DNA of 64,000 bases, taken from Vibrio gigantis. GTDB lineage: Bacteria > Pseudomonadota > Gammaproteobacteria > Enterobacterales > Vibrionaceae. The notes under the pieces were generated by a model. That model was not told where the DNA came from and ran no database searches. It worked only from the letters and a program-made list of their open reading frames with translations. Made by a program: the position numbers and the translations under genes. This document shows, in pieces, positions 50,980 through 60,092 of the stretch. Where the stretch lies: the NCBI RefSeq assembly GCF_024347515.1, contig NZ_AP025493.1, positions 682,001-746,000 of the forward strand, written 5' to 3'. Numbering within the stretch: the first letter of the stretch is position 1; each line of letters opens with the position of its first letter.

Positions 50980-52418
50980 TGACGACGACCAATCAAGAGC
51001 CAACTCTAAAGGCGACACACTTTCGAAGCGAAGGTGATGTGAACACCACACCCGCTCGTGAAAAGTGGAATGAGTCGCTAAACGATGATGCGACTCAAGC
51101 TATGTTAAAACGTGACTCTGACGTGTTTCTTCATCAAGCGATGTCAACACCTTGCCTAGACACACTTGAAGCCGCAGAAGGCATCTACATTCAAGATGCA
51201 ACTGGTAAGAAGTACATGGACTTTCATGGTAATAATGTCCACCAACTAGGTTATGGTCACCCCCACATTATCAATAAAGTGACTCAACAAATGGCCTCAT
51301 TGCCATTCTCACCACGTCGCTTTACTAATGAAACAGCCGTGCAGTGCGCTGAAAAGCTAACACAGGTCTGCGGTGGTGATTTAAATCGCGTGTTGTTTGC
51401 TCCCGGTGGTACATCAGTTATTGGTATGGCACTCAAACTGGCTCGGCATGTCACCAACAACTTCAAGGTCGTTTCATTGTGGGACTCCTTCCATGGCGCG
51501 TCACTGGATGCGATCTCTGTCGGTGGCGAAGCTTGTTTTCGAGAAGGTATGGGCCCGTTAATGGCCGGCGTAGAACGTATCCCACCAGCGGTCTCTTATC
51601 GTGGTGCTTTCCCTCTTAATGACTCTTTTTCGCTTCAAGGGCAAAGCTCAAGCGATAACAATGAGACTGCATGCGATGTGCATTATGCGGATTACCTTGA
51701 GTACGTGATTGAAAAAGAAGGTGGCATTGGTGCCTTCATTGCGGAAGCAGTGCGTAACACCGATGTTCAAGTACCAAGTAAGGCTTATTGGAAACGCATC
51801 CGTGAGATCTGTGATAAACACAATGTCATGCTAATCATTGATGATATTCCAAATGGTATGGGTCGAAGCGGCAAATGGTTTACGCACCAAGCGTTTGCTA
51901 TTGAACCTGACATCCTATGTATTGGTAAAGGGTTTGGCGGTGGTTTGGTGCCAATTGCCGCCATGGTCACCAAAGACAAATACAACACGGCAGCACAAGT
52001 ATCGCTTGGGCATTACACCCACGAGAAAAGCCCTATTGGCTGTGCGGCAGCACTGGCCACCATGGAAGTGATTGAACAAGAAAATTTGCTTGAAAAAGTA
52101 CAAGCGGACAGTGCATTCATACGTGAGCAGCTGCTTCAAATGAAAGAGAAATACCCAGTCATTGGCGACGTTCGCGGCATCGGACTGCTTTGGGGCGTCG
52201 AGTTGGTCACCGACCATATCACCCAAACCCGAGCGTTCGATGAAGCGGAAGCTGTACTTTATCAATGTCTGAACGATGGTCTGAGCTTTAAGGTGTCACA
52301 AGGTAATGTGATTCAGTTAAGCCCACCATTGATCATCAGCCGTAGCGAACTAGAAGCCGCTCTGTCTGTATTTGAAAACGCGATAGCAAAAGTCTGTAAA
52401 GACTTTGAATACCTTTAA
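50979..52418 (+). CDS. pbfA: (R)-1-hydroxy-2-aminoethylphosphonate ammonia-lyase
   Basis: 479 aa, class-III aminotransferase fold. The PLP Lys is in IGKGFGGGLVPIAAM. The usual DE-x-QTG motif of transaminases is changed to IIDDIPNGMGRSGKWF, fitting a lyase-type member. PbfA was described (2021) from Vibrio splendidus, lying between phnW and phnX, as an enzyme that converts (R)-1-hydroxy-AEP to phosphonoacetaldehyde and ammonia. The gene here has the same place and length. It overlaps phnW by one base. Assignment rests on context and recalled family knowledge. Confidence 0.88.
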   Translation: MTTTNQEPTLKATHFRSEGDVNTTPAREKWNESLNDDATQAMLKRDSDVFLHQAMSTPCLDTLEAAEGIYIQDATGKKYMDFHGNNVHQLGYGHPHIINKVTQQMASLPFSPRRFTNETAVQCAEKLTQVCGGDLNRVLFAPGGTSVIGMALKLARHVTNNFKVVSLWDSFHGASLDAISVGGEACFREGMGPLMAGVERIPPAVSYRGAFPLNDSFSLQGQSSSDNNETACDVHYADYLEYVIEKEGGIGAFIAEAVRNTDVQVPSKAYWKRIREICDKHNVMLIIDDIPNGMGRSGKWFTHQAFAIEPDILCIGKGFGGGLVPIAAMVTKDKYNTAAQVSLGHYTHEKSPIGCAAALATMEVIEQENLLEKVQADSAFIREQLLQMKEKYPVIGDVRGIGLLWGVELVTDHITQTRAFDEAEAVLYQCLNDGLSFKVSQGNVIQLSPPLIISRSELEAALSVFENAIAKVCKDFEYL

Positions 52419-52499
52419 ACCAACACTAAACCAATAACCTAAAACATCATTCGTCCCTCCAGTGCTTTTAAATGGAGAGTGGCAAAAAAGGACACCACT

Positions 52500-53318
52500 A
52501 TGAACACAACATCACCTATCCAAGCGGTTATCTTTGACTGGGCCGGCACTATCGTTGATTTTGGATCGTTTGCTCCAACCAGCATCTTCGTAGAAGCATT
52601 CAAACAAGGTTTCGACTTTGATATCGACTTAGCAGAAGCGCGCGAACCTATGGGGATTGGCAAATGGGACCACATCCAAGCGGTTGGTCGAATTCCAGCT
52701 GTTGATGCTCGTTGGAAGGCTCAGTTCGGACGCTCAATGACCAGTGAAGACGTTGACGCTATCTACGCGGCATTTATGCCTCTTCAGAAAGCGAAAGTAG
52801 CAGACCACGCAGCACCCATTTTAAACGCGATTGAAGTGGTGAATAACCTAAAAGAGAAGAACGTAAAAATTGGCTCTTGTTCAGGTTACCCACGTGAAGT
52901 AATGGATGTGCTAATTCCTGCAGCAGCAGATTACGGCTATCGTCCAGACAACGTGGTTGCAACCGATGATTTACCTCAAGGTGGTCGCCCTGCACCATTC
53001 ATGGCGCTTAAAAACGTCATTGACCTAGGTGTTACAAACGTTGCTGCTTGTGTGAAAGTAGATGATGCAGCACCGGGGATTGATGAAGGCCACAACGCAG
53101 GCATGTGGACAGTCGGCCTTGTACTATCAGGTAACGAAGCAGGCTTAACCTACCAAGAATATGTGGATGCAGATGAAGCGACACTTGCAACTGCGCGTGA
53201 AAAAGCAAGCGTGAAGCTAAACAAATCTAACCCGCACTACCTAATTGATACCATTGCTGATTTGCCAGAAGTAATTGCCGACATCGAAAACCGTTTATTA
53301 GCCGGTGAACGGCCATAA
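52500..53318 (+). CDS. phnX: Phosphonoacetaldehyde hydrolase (phosphonatase)
   Basis: 272 aa from ATG 52500, chosen for AAGGA 7 nt upstream (a GTG lies 21 nt earlier). HAD-superfamily enzyme that splits phosphonoacetaldehyde to acetaldehyde and phosphate. The nucleophile is Asp13 in IFDWAGTIVDFG; the Schiff-base lysine of the cap is Lys55 in MGIGKWDH; KVDDAAPGIDEGHNAG holds the Mg-binding acids. All match known phosphonatases. It is last in the plus-strand unit, 81 nt after pbfA, and ends at a strong terminator. Confidence 0.96.
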   Translation: MNTTSPIQAVIFDWAGTIVDFGSFAPTSIFVEAFKQGFDFDIDLAEAREPMGIGKWDHIQAVGRIPAVDARWKAQFGRSMTSEDVDAIYAAFMPLQKAKVADHAAPILNAIEVVNNLKEKNVKIGSCSGYPREVMDVLIPAAADYGYRPDNVVATDDLPQGGRPAPFMALKNVIDLGVTNVAACVKVDDAAPGIDEGHNAGMWTVGLVLSGNEAGLTYQEYVDADEATLATAREKASVKLNKSNPHYLIDTIADLPEVIADIENRLLAGERP

Positions 53319-53652
53319 CGGGAGTGACTCAGGTTATTCAACCAAGCATTCAGCACACATGAAAATGAAACCTCGTATCAGCTAAAATGATACGAGGTTT
53401 CTTCGTTTCCAACATTTAAGACAACATATTATTGACAAACAACACAGTAAATAGCACTTTAAATGTATAATTTTTAACAATTTCATTGACTGCGATACGC
53501 AATCAGATTAACAATATAAATAGTGATACAAGATAAGTTCAACCTGAACCAACTCCTTGATTTACTTATTATCAGCAGTGTCGAAACCCAAATAAGTGAT
53601 CGTTTTACAGGTAAGTTCAGATAACAATAATAGTTAATCCAAGGATAAGATT
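53319..53652. other. Intergenic region between phnX and the OmpA-like gene
   Basis: 334 nt. After the phnX terminator (53368-53403) it holds the promoter of the outer-membrane protein gene. A 5-3-5 dyad GTTCAACCTGAAC lies at 53537-53549. The start has an AAGGATAAG ribosome site. Confidence 0.45.
53368..53403 (+). terminator. Rho-independent terminator after phnX
   Basis: AAACCTCGTATCA (53368-53380) pairs with TGATACGAGGTTT (53388-53400) across a 7-nt loop. A short T-rich tail (TCTTCGTTT) follows. Confidence 0.85.
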
Positions 53653-54714
53653 ATGAAAAGACTGTCAAAAATCATGTATGCCGTTGTTGCCGCTTCAGGC
53701 TTAGCAGCAGCTCCCTCAATTGCTGCTACAACTTATGTGGGTGCCAAACTGGGCATGGGCTGGTTAGATAGCGCATGTGTAAGCGGTACAAAGTGTGATG
53801 ATGATGCAATTGGTGTTGGCATCTACTCCGGTTATAGATTTACTGAAAGACTCGGTGTTGAACTTAGTTCTGATTTCTTAGGTGACTATAAGACAAGCTT
53901 TTCTAAGAATGGTACAACCGCAGCATTCAGTGACCCACTAATCGCAATCTCGCTAACACCAATGTACCGCCTACCTGTACAACAAGAGTTTGACGTATTC
54001 TTCAAAGCTGGCCCTGCTTACATTTCACACGGTGGTGAAGATGATGTAGTTCTTTCGGCTGGTATCGGTGTAGAGAAGCAACTGTCTTCAGACTGGGCAC
54101 TGCGAGCTGAATACCAATATTTTGATGATTTCGACGACAAATATGTTCAAGACCTAAACTCAAATTTTCTATCTGTAGGTATTAGCTACAGCTTTGGTAC
54201 GGGTACTGCGACAGCAGCGGCTGCAGCTTCTTCGGCAGCAGTGACACAAGCTCCATCTGAGCCAATCACAGAGCCAGTCGTAGTCGTTGAAGAGAAAACA
54301 ACGGTTGTCGTAACTAAAGCGCAAACAGAGAGCTACTCTCAAGAGATGTTTGCGACAAACAGTACTGAACTGTCTACAGACGGTAAGATTGCACTACAGC
54401 CTCTAGTTGAAGTTCTTAAAGCTCACCCTCAATCGACTGTTGTTGTTGTTGGTCACACTGACTCAACAGGCGCTGCTGAATACAACATGATGATCTCTAA
54501 GAAACGTGCTGCTGCAGTTGCTGCACACATCGAAGAGCAAGGTATCGAAGCTGAGCGTATCACTGCTACAGGTGAAGGTGAAGAGAACCCAGTTGCATCA
54601 AACGATACCGCTGAAGGTCGTGCTCAAAACCGTCGTGTTGACGCAACGATCCCTGGTTTCGAATACCAAGAAGAAGTACAAGTTGAAGAAGTTATCGTAG
54701 AAACTGCTGAATAA
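53653..54714 (+). CDS. OmpA-like outer membrane protein
   Basis: 353 aa with a signal peptide cut near SIA-ATT (residue 24). An OmpA-type eight-strand beta-barrel (about 26-185: TTYVGAKLGMGWLD, YSGYRFTERLGVELSSDF, ALRAEYQYFDDF) is followed by an Ala-rich/acidic linker and an OmpA-C peptidoglycan-binding domain (about 230-345). That domain has VVVVGHTDSTGAAEYN, SKKRAAAVAAHI and AEGRAQNRRVDATI with the Asp and Arg that hold diaminopimelate. The barrel has two Cys (ACVSGTKCDDD). It ends in an acidic Glu/Val-rich tail. Confidence 0.93.
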   Translation: MKRLSKIMYAVVAASGLAAAPSIAATTYVGAKLGMGWLDSACVSGTKCDDDAIGVGIYSGYRFTERLGVELSSDFLGDYKTSFSKNGTTAAFSDPLIAISLTPMYRLPVQQEFDVFFKAGPAYISHGGEDDVVLSAGIGVEKQLSSDWALRAEYQYFDDFDDKYVQDLNSNFLSVGISYSFGTGTATAAAAASSAAVTQAPSEPITEPVVVVEEKTTVVVTKAQTESYSQEMFATNSTELSTDGKIALQPLVEVLKAHPQSTVVVVGHTDSTGAAEYNMMISKKRAAAVAAHIEEQGIEAERITATGEGEENPVASNDTAEGRAQNRRVDATIPGFEYQEEVQVEEVIVETAE

Positions 54715-54740
54715 TAGCACTCTACCTTAGCCGAAATAAT

Positions 54741-54776
54741 AAGGGCGGAGCACTCAAAGTGCTCCGCCCTTGTCTT
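54741..54776. terminator. Strong terminator after the OmpA-like gene
   Basis: AAGGGCGGAGCAC (54741-54753) pairs perfectly with GTGCTCCGCCCTT (54759-54771). It lies between the convergent OmpA-like and OsmC genes. Confidence 0.85.
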
Positions 54777-54837
54777 TATCTGTTTTTGCTCATAAGCCGT
54801 AAAGTAACGGCCAAAGCCAAGCTGTGCAATCAAATAA

Positions 54838-55236
54838 CTAAACGATTTCCCAACTGTGTGTCATTTCAACGCCAGCACCCAGCATTAAGCAAACAGAGCA
54901 GTACTTTTCTAAAGAGTCAGCACATACTTTAGCCACTAACTCTGGATCAAGGCTGTCACCCGACACTTCAAAGTGAATGTTAATCACAGTAAAGATTTTT
55001 GGCGCTGTTTCACGACGTGTGGTTTCAAGCTTTGCATTACAGCCTGTGATGTTCTGACCCGCAGACTTCAAACCATCTACCACATCAACAGAACTACAGC
55101 CACCTGCGGCCATAAGGACCATCTCCATAGGGCTTGGGGCGGTAGCACCGCCACTTCCATCCATAACGATAGAGTGACCTGATTGAGATTGACCTAGGAA
55201 TTTAAAGCCTTCGACCCATTTAACTTCTGCTTGCAT
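54838..55236 (-). CDS. OsmC-family peroxiredoxin (YhfA-like)
   Basis: 132 aa from ATG 55236 with an AAGGA ribosome site; the frame opens 11 codons upstream but without a good site. OsmC/Ohr fold with the two conserved Cys in MAAGGCSSVDVV (about residue 47) and EKYCSVCLMLG (about 113-116). Such proteins reduce hydroperoxides. YhfA-type members are less studied than OsmC or Ohr, so the substrate is open. It is convergent with the OmpA-like gene. Confidence 0.88.
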   Translation of the reverse strand: MQAEVKWVEGFKFLGQSQSGHSIVMDGSGGATAPSPMEMVLMAAGGCSSVDVVDGLKSAGQNITGCNAKLETTRRETAPKIFTVINIHFEVSGDSLDPELVAKVCADSLEKYCSVCLMLGAGVEMTHSWEIV

Positions 55237-55437
55237 GTTGTTCCTTAGATGACCGATAACCGTCATCACTATCTATTATTGGATATTAATACCGACACCC
55301 TACTACTGGCAGCATTCATGAGCAAGATTTTCTAGGCGACATATTTTTTTTGTGAATGATGCAATTTTTTCCATCTAAAACCTGTCTCTATTCGTACATT
55401 CAAAATCGAATGAGAAGAACGTCAAGATGAGGTATCT

Positions 55438-56568
55438 ATGAATAAATTATCTAAAATATTGGTATCACTCGTGGTTGCGCTACCACTGATTTCACTATTT
55501 GTGAGCCAGACTGGCACTGCCAATACAATGGATAAAACGGCTAATTCAGGTAAAAGTGAAATCGCGACACTGGCTGGTGGTTGTTTTTGGTGTACGGAGT
55601 CCGATCTAGAGAAGCTAAAAGGTGTAACCGACGTTATCTCTGGATATTCTGGTGGCAAGTTAGAAAACCCAACCTATAAACAAGTTTCTTCAGGTAAGTC
55701 TGGTCACATCGAAGTGATCAACGTGACCTATAACCCTGATGTGGTTAGCTATGAACAGGTTCTTGACCAATTCTTCCGACATATCGACCCGACTGATGAC
55801 AAAGGGTCATTCGTAGACCGTGGACCGCAATATCGACCTGCCATTTTCTATCATAACCAAGAGCAAAAAGACGTTGCTCAAAACTTTATGATGGAGATAG
55901 ACAAGGCTCAGATCTTTGGTGCCCCACTAAAAACAGAACTGATCAAATTTGAGAAATTCTGGCCAGCAGAGGATTACCACCAAGATTACTATAAGAAGAG
56001 TAAGGTTCGTTACAATTACTACCGTTACGCTTCAGGTCGTGATCAATATTTAGATAAAATCTTCGGTGATGATAGAAAGGATAACCCTAAAACAATCCGC
56101 CAGATCATCGACAGTAAGAATGCTAAAACATACGTAAAACCGTCTGATGCAGAGATCAAAGCCAAGCTTACCGCACTTCAATACGATGTAACGCAAGAAG
56201 ACGCGACTGAGCGCCCGTTTGACAACAAATACTGGGATAACAAGCAAGAAGGTATTTACGTTGATATCGTAACGGGTGAGCCATTGTTCTCTTCAAAAGA
56301 CAAATACAAGTCAGGTACAGGCTGGCCGAGCTTTACACAGCCAATCAACGAGGCTTATGTAGTAACAACTACTGACTACAAACTCCTTTATCCGAGAACA
56401 GAGGTTCGTAGTAAGTTTGGTGATTCTCACCTAGGGCATGTATTTAAAGATGGTCCAAAACCAACAGGCTTACGTTACTGCATGAACTCAGCAGCAATGC
56501 GCTTTATCCCAGCAGATAAGCTGGCTGAAGAAGGGTATGAAGAATACGTTGAGATGTTTGAAGGCTAA
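55438..56568 (+). CDS. Exported MsrA-MsrB fusion, methionine sulfoxide reductase
   Basis: 376 aa. An N-terminal signal segment (about 5-26) sends it to the periplasm or anchors it there. MsrA (about 40-200) has the catalytic LAGGCFWCTESD and a Tyr/Trp-rich pocket. MsrB (about 238-372) has SGTGWPSFTQPI, RSKFGDSHLGHVF and the catalytic Cys in LRYCMNSAAMRFIP. The CXXC zinc pairs of many MsrB proteins are missing (VDIVTGEPLFSS takes the place of the first), so this is the zinc-free form. It repairs oxidised methionine in envelope proteins, both S and R forms. Confidence 0.94.
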   Translation: MNKLSKILVSLVVALPLISLFVSQTGTANTMDKTANSGKSEIATLAGGCFWCTESDLEKLKGVTDVISGYSGGKLENPTYKQVSSGKSGHIEVINVTYNPDVVSYEQVLDQFFRHIDPTDDKGSFVDRGPQYRPAIFYHNQEQKDVAQNFMMEIDKAQIFGAPLKTELIKFEKFWPAEDYHQDYYKKSKVRYNYYRYASGRDQYLDKIFGDDRKDNPKTIRQIIDSKNAKTYVKPSDAEIKAKLTALQYDVTQEDATERPFDNKYWDNKQEGIYVDIVTGEPLFSSKDKYKSGTGWPSFTQPINEAYVVTTTDYKLLYPRTEVRSKFGDSHLGHVFKDGPKPTGLRYCMNSAAMRFIPADKLAEEGYEEYVEMFEG

Positions 56569-56599
56569 GCATTCAATAATTAACGCTACACCTATAACA

Positions 56600-56634
56600 A
56601 GCAAAGCCAGCATAACGCTGGCTTTGCTTTTTTT
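56600..56634. terminator. Terminator between msrAB and ktrB
   Basis: AGCAAAGCCAGC pairs with GCTGGCTTTGCT across a short loop, followed by TTTTTTT. It serves the plus-strand msrAB gene and probably ktrB on minus. Confidence 0.88.
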
Positions 56635-56659
56635 AACTCAAAAACAAGAACACTAGCTT

Positions 56660-58027
56660 CTAGCCTGTTAGAACCGTGTCTTCTGGATACTTGAGCAGTG
56701 AAGGCTCTGGTCGAGCTAACATATACGCCAACGTCAAAGGACCGATACGACCAATAACCATCACAACAATCATGATGTATTTGCCAGGTTCGGTTAGATT
56801 TGCGGTTAACCCAGCCGTCAACCCTACCGTTGCAAAAGCAGAAATGACCTCGAACATAACTCGATCAAACGCAGCTTTTTCAGTAAGCATTAACAGAAAC
56901 ATCGCCGTCGTTAATAACGCCCCACTGACCACGATAATGGCCAATGACTTGGTTACCGCCTGCCATGTGACAGTACGTTTAAACATCACGACGTGCTTTT
57001 TCTGACGTAGGAATGTCCAAGTCGCGACAAAAGCAACTGCAAAGGTCGATACCTTAATACCGCCACCGGTTGAAGTAGAGCCTGCACCAATCAGCATCAA
57101 TACAATCATCACCAACAAAGCAGGCTGCGTGTACTGAGACAAATCCACGCTGTTAAAACCAGCGGTACGAGCACTTGCTGATTGGAAAAACGCCGCCAGC
57201 CATTGCCCTTGAGTTGATAGCCCTTCCATAGTCGCGGAGTTATTTCTCTCCAACAGCCAAAACAATACCGTACCCACCAACAATAGAGTCGGCGTTGCAG
57301 TCAACATAATTTTGGTATGTAAATGCAAATGCTGAAAGCCTTTACGCCAGTTACTCGACAAGTCACCGACAACCGTAAAGCCTAAGCCGCCAAAAATGAA
57401 CAGAGCCGCTAGAGTAAAGATCACTAATGGGTCGTCAACAAAGCTCATCATACTGTCTGAAAACAACGCAAAACCCGCGTTATTGAATGCTGATATCGCA
57501 TGAAAAAGGGCGTAGAAGCTGCCTGTTGCCCAGCCCATTTCAGGAACCCACCGGAAACAGAGCAATACAAAGCCAATAAATTCAGCCACTAGCGCAAAGA
57601 TGATGATTTTCTTTACTAGCTTGCGCAGGTTAATCTTACGATCTTGCCCTAATGCTTCTTTAGCTAATGCCTGCTGCTTCAAGCTTAACCGAACACCAAA
57701 CATATAGAGAAGAACCGCAGACAAGGTCATCTGCCCCAACCCGCCCACTTGCATCAAGAACATCAGCAAGATTTTCCCGGCCAGAGTAAAGTGTTCGCCC
57801 GTATCAACGACCCCTAAACCTGTTACGCTGATTGCAGAGGTCGCGGTAAACAACGCATCTGTAAAACTGAGCCCTGTGACAGAAAATACGGGCATCGTGA
57901 GTAAGATGGCCGAAGGAATAAGAACCGCCAAAAAACTGGTCAGGATTATCTTAGGTTCAGAGCCTTTACGTGGCTTTTCATCTCTCTTAAGCGTGTAGAA
58001 AGTACCTTTTCGTTTTAACGAATTCAT
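56660..58027 (-). CDS. ktrB: Potassium uptake membrane protein KtrB
   Basis: 455 aa, the length known for Vibrio KtrB. Sodium-dependent potassium channel-like transporter. Four half-repeats with selectivity-filter glycines are visible: ATSAISVTGLGVVDTG, AFNNAGFALFSD, SASARTAGFNSVDL and FATVGLTAGLT. A charged N-terminal tail precedes the first helix. It lies 26 nt downstream of ktrA on the same strand and works as the membrane partner of the KtrA ring. Confidence 0.95.
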   Translation of the reverse strand: MNSLKRKGTFYTLKRDEKPRKGSEPKIILTSFLAVLIPSAILLTMPVFSVTGLSFTDALFTATSAISVTGLGVVDTGEHFTLAGKILLMFLMQVGGLGQMTLSAVLLYMFGVRLSLKQQALAKEALGQDRKINLRKLVKKIIIFALVAEFIGFVLLCFRWVPEMGWATGSFYALFHAISAFNNAGFALFSDSMMSFVDDPLVIFTLAALFIFGGLGFTVVGDLSSNWRKGFQHLHLHTKIMLTATPTLLLVGTVLFWLLERNNSATMEGLSTQGQWLAAFFQSASARTAGFNSVDLSQYTQPALLVMIVLMLIGAGSTSTGGGIKVSTFAVAFVATWTFLRQKKHVVMFKRTVTWQAVTKSLAIIVVSGALLTTAMFLLMLTEKAAFDRVMFEVISAFATVGLTAGLTANLTEPGKYIMIVVMVIGRIGPLTLAYMLARPEPSLLKYPEDTVLTG

Positions 58028-58053
58028 ACTAATACCTTATGACCCATTGCCAG

Positions 58054-58710
58054 TTACCAATTACGTAGTTTTCTAGATAAGGTCTCTTTAGGCCCAGCGA
58101 TGATCACCACATCTCCGATTTCTAAACTAATATCCAGTTCAGGTGCTTTAGTGAGATTAGGACCACGCTTAAATCCAAGAACCTCGACGCCTACTTCTTT
58201 GCAAAGCTTCAAATCACGAAGTTGCTTACCTAAGAGTTTTGAACCAATAACAATTTCAGTCATTGCTAAATCACTGCCAAGGTCAATAAATTCAAGAACG
58301 CGCCTATCCAACATTTTACGCGCAACACGAATACCCATGTCTCGTTCCGGCATAATGATATGGTCAGCGCCAATTTTAGAAAGGATCTTGCCGTGGAACT
58401 TATCGTTCGCCTTAACCCAAACGGTTTTAGCTCCCGATTCTTTTACGACGAGAGTAGTCAAAATGCTCGAGTTCACATCAGAACCAATCGAAACCATCAC
58501 CATATCGTACTCGTCGAGCCTTAACTCTTTAACCGTTTCTTCACTCGTACAGTTAGCAACAATCGCTTGTGAAACAAAAGCCGCGGCTTCTTTCACTCGC
58601 TCTTCATCAATATCGACGGCTAATACCTGCGCGCCTGAACTTTGCAGTTCTTTGCAAACAGATAAACCAAAACGCCCTAAACCGATAACTGCATATTGTT
58701 TGTCGCTCAT
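58054..58710 (-). CDS. ktrA: Potassium uptake regulatory subunit KtrA
   Basis: 218 aa. N-terminal RCK domain with the nucleotide-binding motif VIGLGRFGLSVCKEL (GxGxxG) and the acidic end of strand two in VLAVDIDEERV; C-terminal TrkA-C domain (about 140-218: MTEIVIGSKLLGKQLRDL, IGDVVIIAGP). It binds ATP or ADP and gates KtrB. It is first in the ktrAB unit and divergent from the MscS-type gene, a shared osmotic context. Confidence 0.95.
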   Translation of the reverse strand: MSDKQYAVIGLGRFGLSVCKELQSSGAQVLAVDIDEERVKEAAAFVSQAIVANCTSEETVKELRLDEYDMVMVSIGSDVNSSILTTLVVKESGAKTVWVKANDKFHGKILSKIGADHIIMPERDMGIRVARKMLDRRVLEFIDLGSDLAMTEIVIGSKLLGKQLRDLKLCKEVGVEVLGFKRGPNLTKAPELDISLEIGDVVIIAGPKETLSRKLRNW

Positions 58711-58896
58711 TTGAAATCCTGTTTAGAAATTTTAATTACACGGGATAGCCAAACCTACATTAGTTTCTATCTCAAAAAAAGTTAGTTCTGCAATAATAAG
58801 GTTATACTATTGTCATAATCGCTTGATTTATAAAGGTAGAGAACAACTCGAGTTTCTGCTAATTTCCAATTCATAATTTCTGCGGCAGCACACACA

Positions 58897-60012
58897 ATGA
58901 ATGAATTCTTAACCCAAGTACAAACCTACATTAACCAGAGCCATAGTGATTGGGCGAACAGTGTCCTATTCATCACTATTGCGAGCTTTCTCGCTTGGGT
59001 AGCTTGGCGAATTATCCATAATCGCTTAGAAATTCTGGTACAAAAAACCCCTTTCCACTGGGATGATCTGCTACTAGAGGCACTGAAAACCCCAGTCAGT
59101 ACGCTACTTTGGTGCTGGCCTGCTACAGTATCTGTTGGATTAATCCTTCAAGATCAGTTCGGAAATGAAATCAACTGGTTAAAAACGCTTAAGCATATAT
59201 TGATTATCTGTACCTTCGTTTGGTTTACCTTACGAATGATCACTAACACTGAAGCATATGTCTTAGAACAAAAAAACAGAGATGAAACGACAGTACAGGC
59301 AATTGCGAAAGTCGCTCGCCTGTTCTTTATGGTGATGGGCGGCCTGACGATCATGCAGGCGTTTGGACTCAGCCTATCAGGCTTGCTGACCTTTGGTGGT
59401 GTGGGTGGTTTGATTGTCGGTTTGGCAGCAAAAGATCTACTCTCGAACTTCTTTGGTGGCATGATGATCTACTTCGACCGACCTTTTAAAGTCGGTGATT
59501 GGATTCGCTCACCTGATCGTCAAATCGAAGGTACCGTCGAACGTATTGGCTGGCGCATGACCATTATTCGCACCTTCGATAAACGCCCGTTGTACGTGCC
59601 AAACTCAGTATTCAGTAACATTGTGGTGGAAAACCCATCGCGAATGCTGAACCGCCGAATTAATGAAACCTTTGGACTTCGTTACGAAGACGCAAACAAG
59701 TTGGCTGCTATTGTGGATGACGTAAAAGCCATGCTTGAAACGCACCCAGACATTGACGCTAAGCAAACGCTCATCGTGAACTTCGATAAGTTTGGCCCAT
59801 CAACGCTGAACTTCTTTATCTACACCTTCACCAAAACGGTCAACTGGGTGAGGTATCACGAAGTTAAGCAAGATGTTCTATTACAAGTATTAGCGATTAT
59901 TCATAAGCACAATGCGGATATCGCGTTCCCAACTCAAACACTTAAAATCGACCCACAAGGTTTGAGTGAAGCTCAAGACATAGTCACTTCCAATCTAGAA
60001 GGTCATCGATAA
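58897..60012 (+). CDS. MscS-family mechanosensitive channel
   Basis: 371 aa with about five membrane helices, more than MscS, close to the YnaI/YbdG size class. The pore-lining helix and following region are clear: LSLSGLLTFGGVGGLIVGLAAKDLLSNFFGG, shown in part, then the beta domain FDRPFKVGDWI and TIIRTFDKRPLYVPNSVFSN. It opens on membrane stretch to release solutes in hypo-osmotic shock. It is divergent from ktrAB, which fits osmotic adaptation. The manC start follows by 80 nt. Confidence 0.92.
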   Translation: MNEFLTQVQTYINQSHSDWANSVLFITIASFLAWVAWRIIHNRLEILVQKTPFHWDDLLLEALKTPVSTLLWCWPATVSVGLILQDQFGNEINWLKTLKHILIICTFVWFTLRMITNTEAYVLEQKNRDETTVQAIAKVARLFFMVMGGLTIMQAFGLSLSGLLTFGGVGGLIVGLAAKDLLSNFFGGMMIYFDRPFKVGDWIRSPDRQIEGTVERIGWRMTIIRTFDKRPLYVPNSVFSNIVVENPSRMLNRRINETFGLRYEDANKLAAIVDDVKAMLETHPDIDAKQTLIVNFDKFGPSTLNFFIYTFTKTVNWVRYHEVKQDVLLQVLAIIHKHNADIAFPTQTLKIDPQGLSEAQDIVTSNLEGHR

Positions 60013-60092
60013 GTAAATTTCTTATCGATAAATAATAACGGTGAAGCGTGGTAACATGGCGCCAGTATTTTAAGGCACTCAATTACCTCGAT

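Noticed and set aside
53537..53549. Dyad GTTCAACCTGAAC before the OmpA-like gene as an operator.
   Set aside because: It is short, far (over 100 nt) from the start, and resembles no operator I know; kept only as a note in the intergenic entry.
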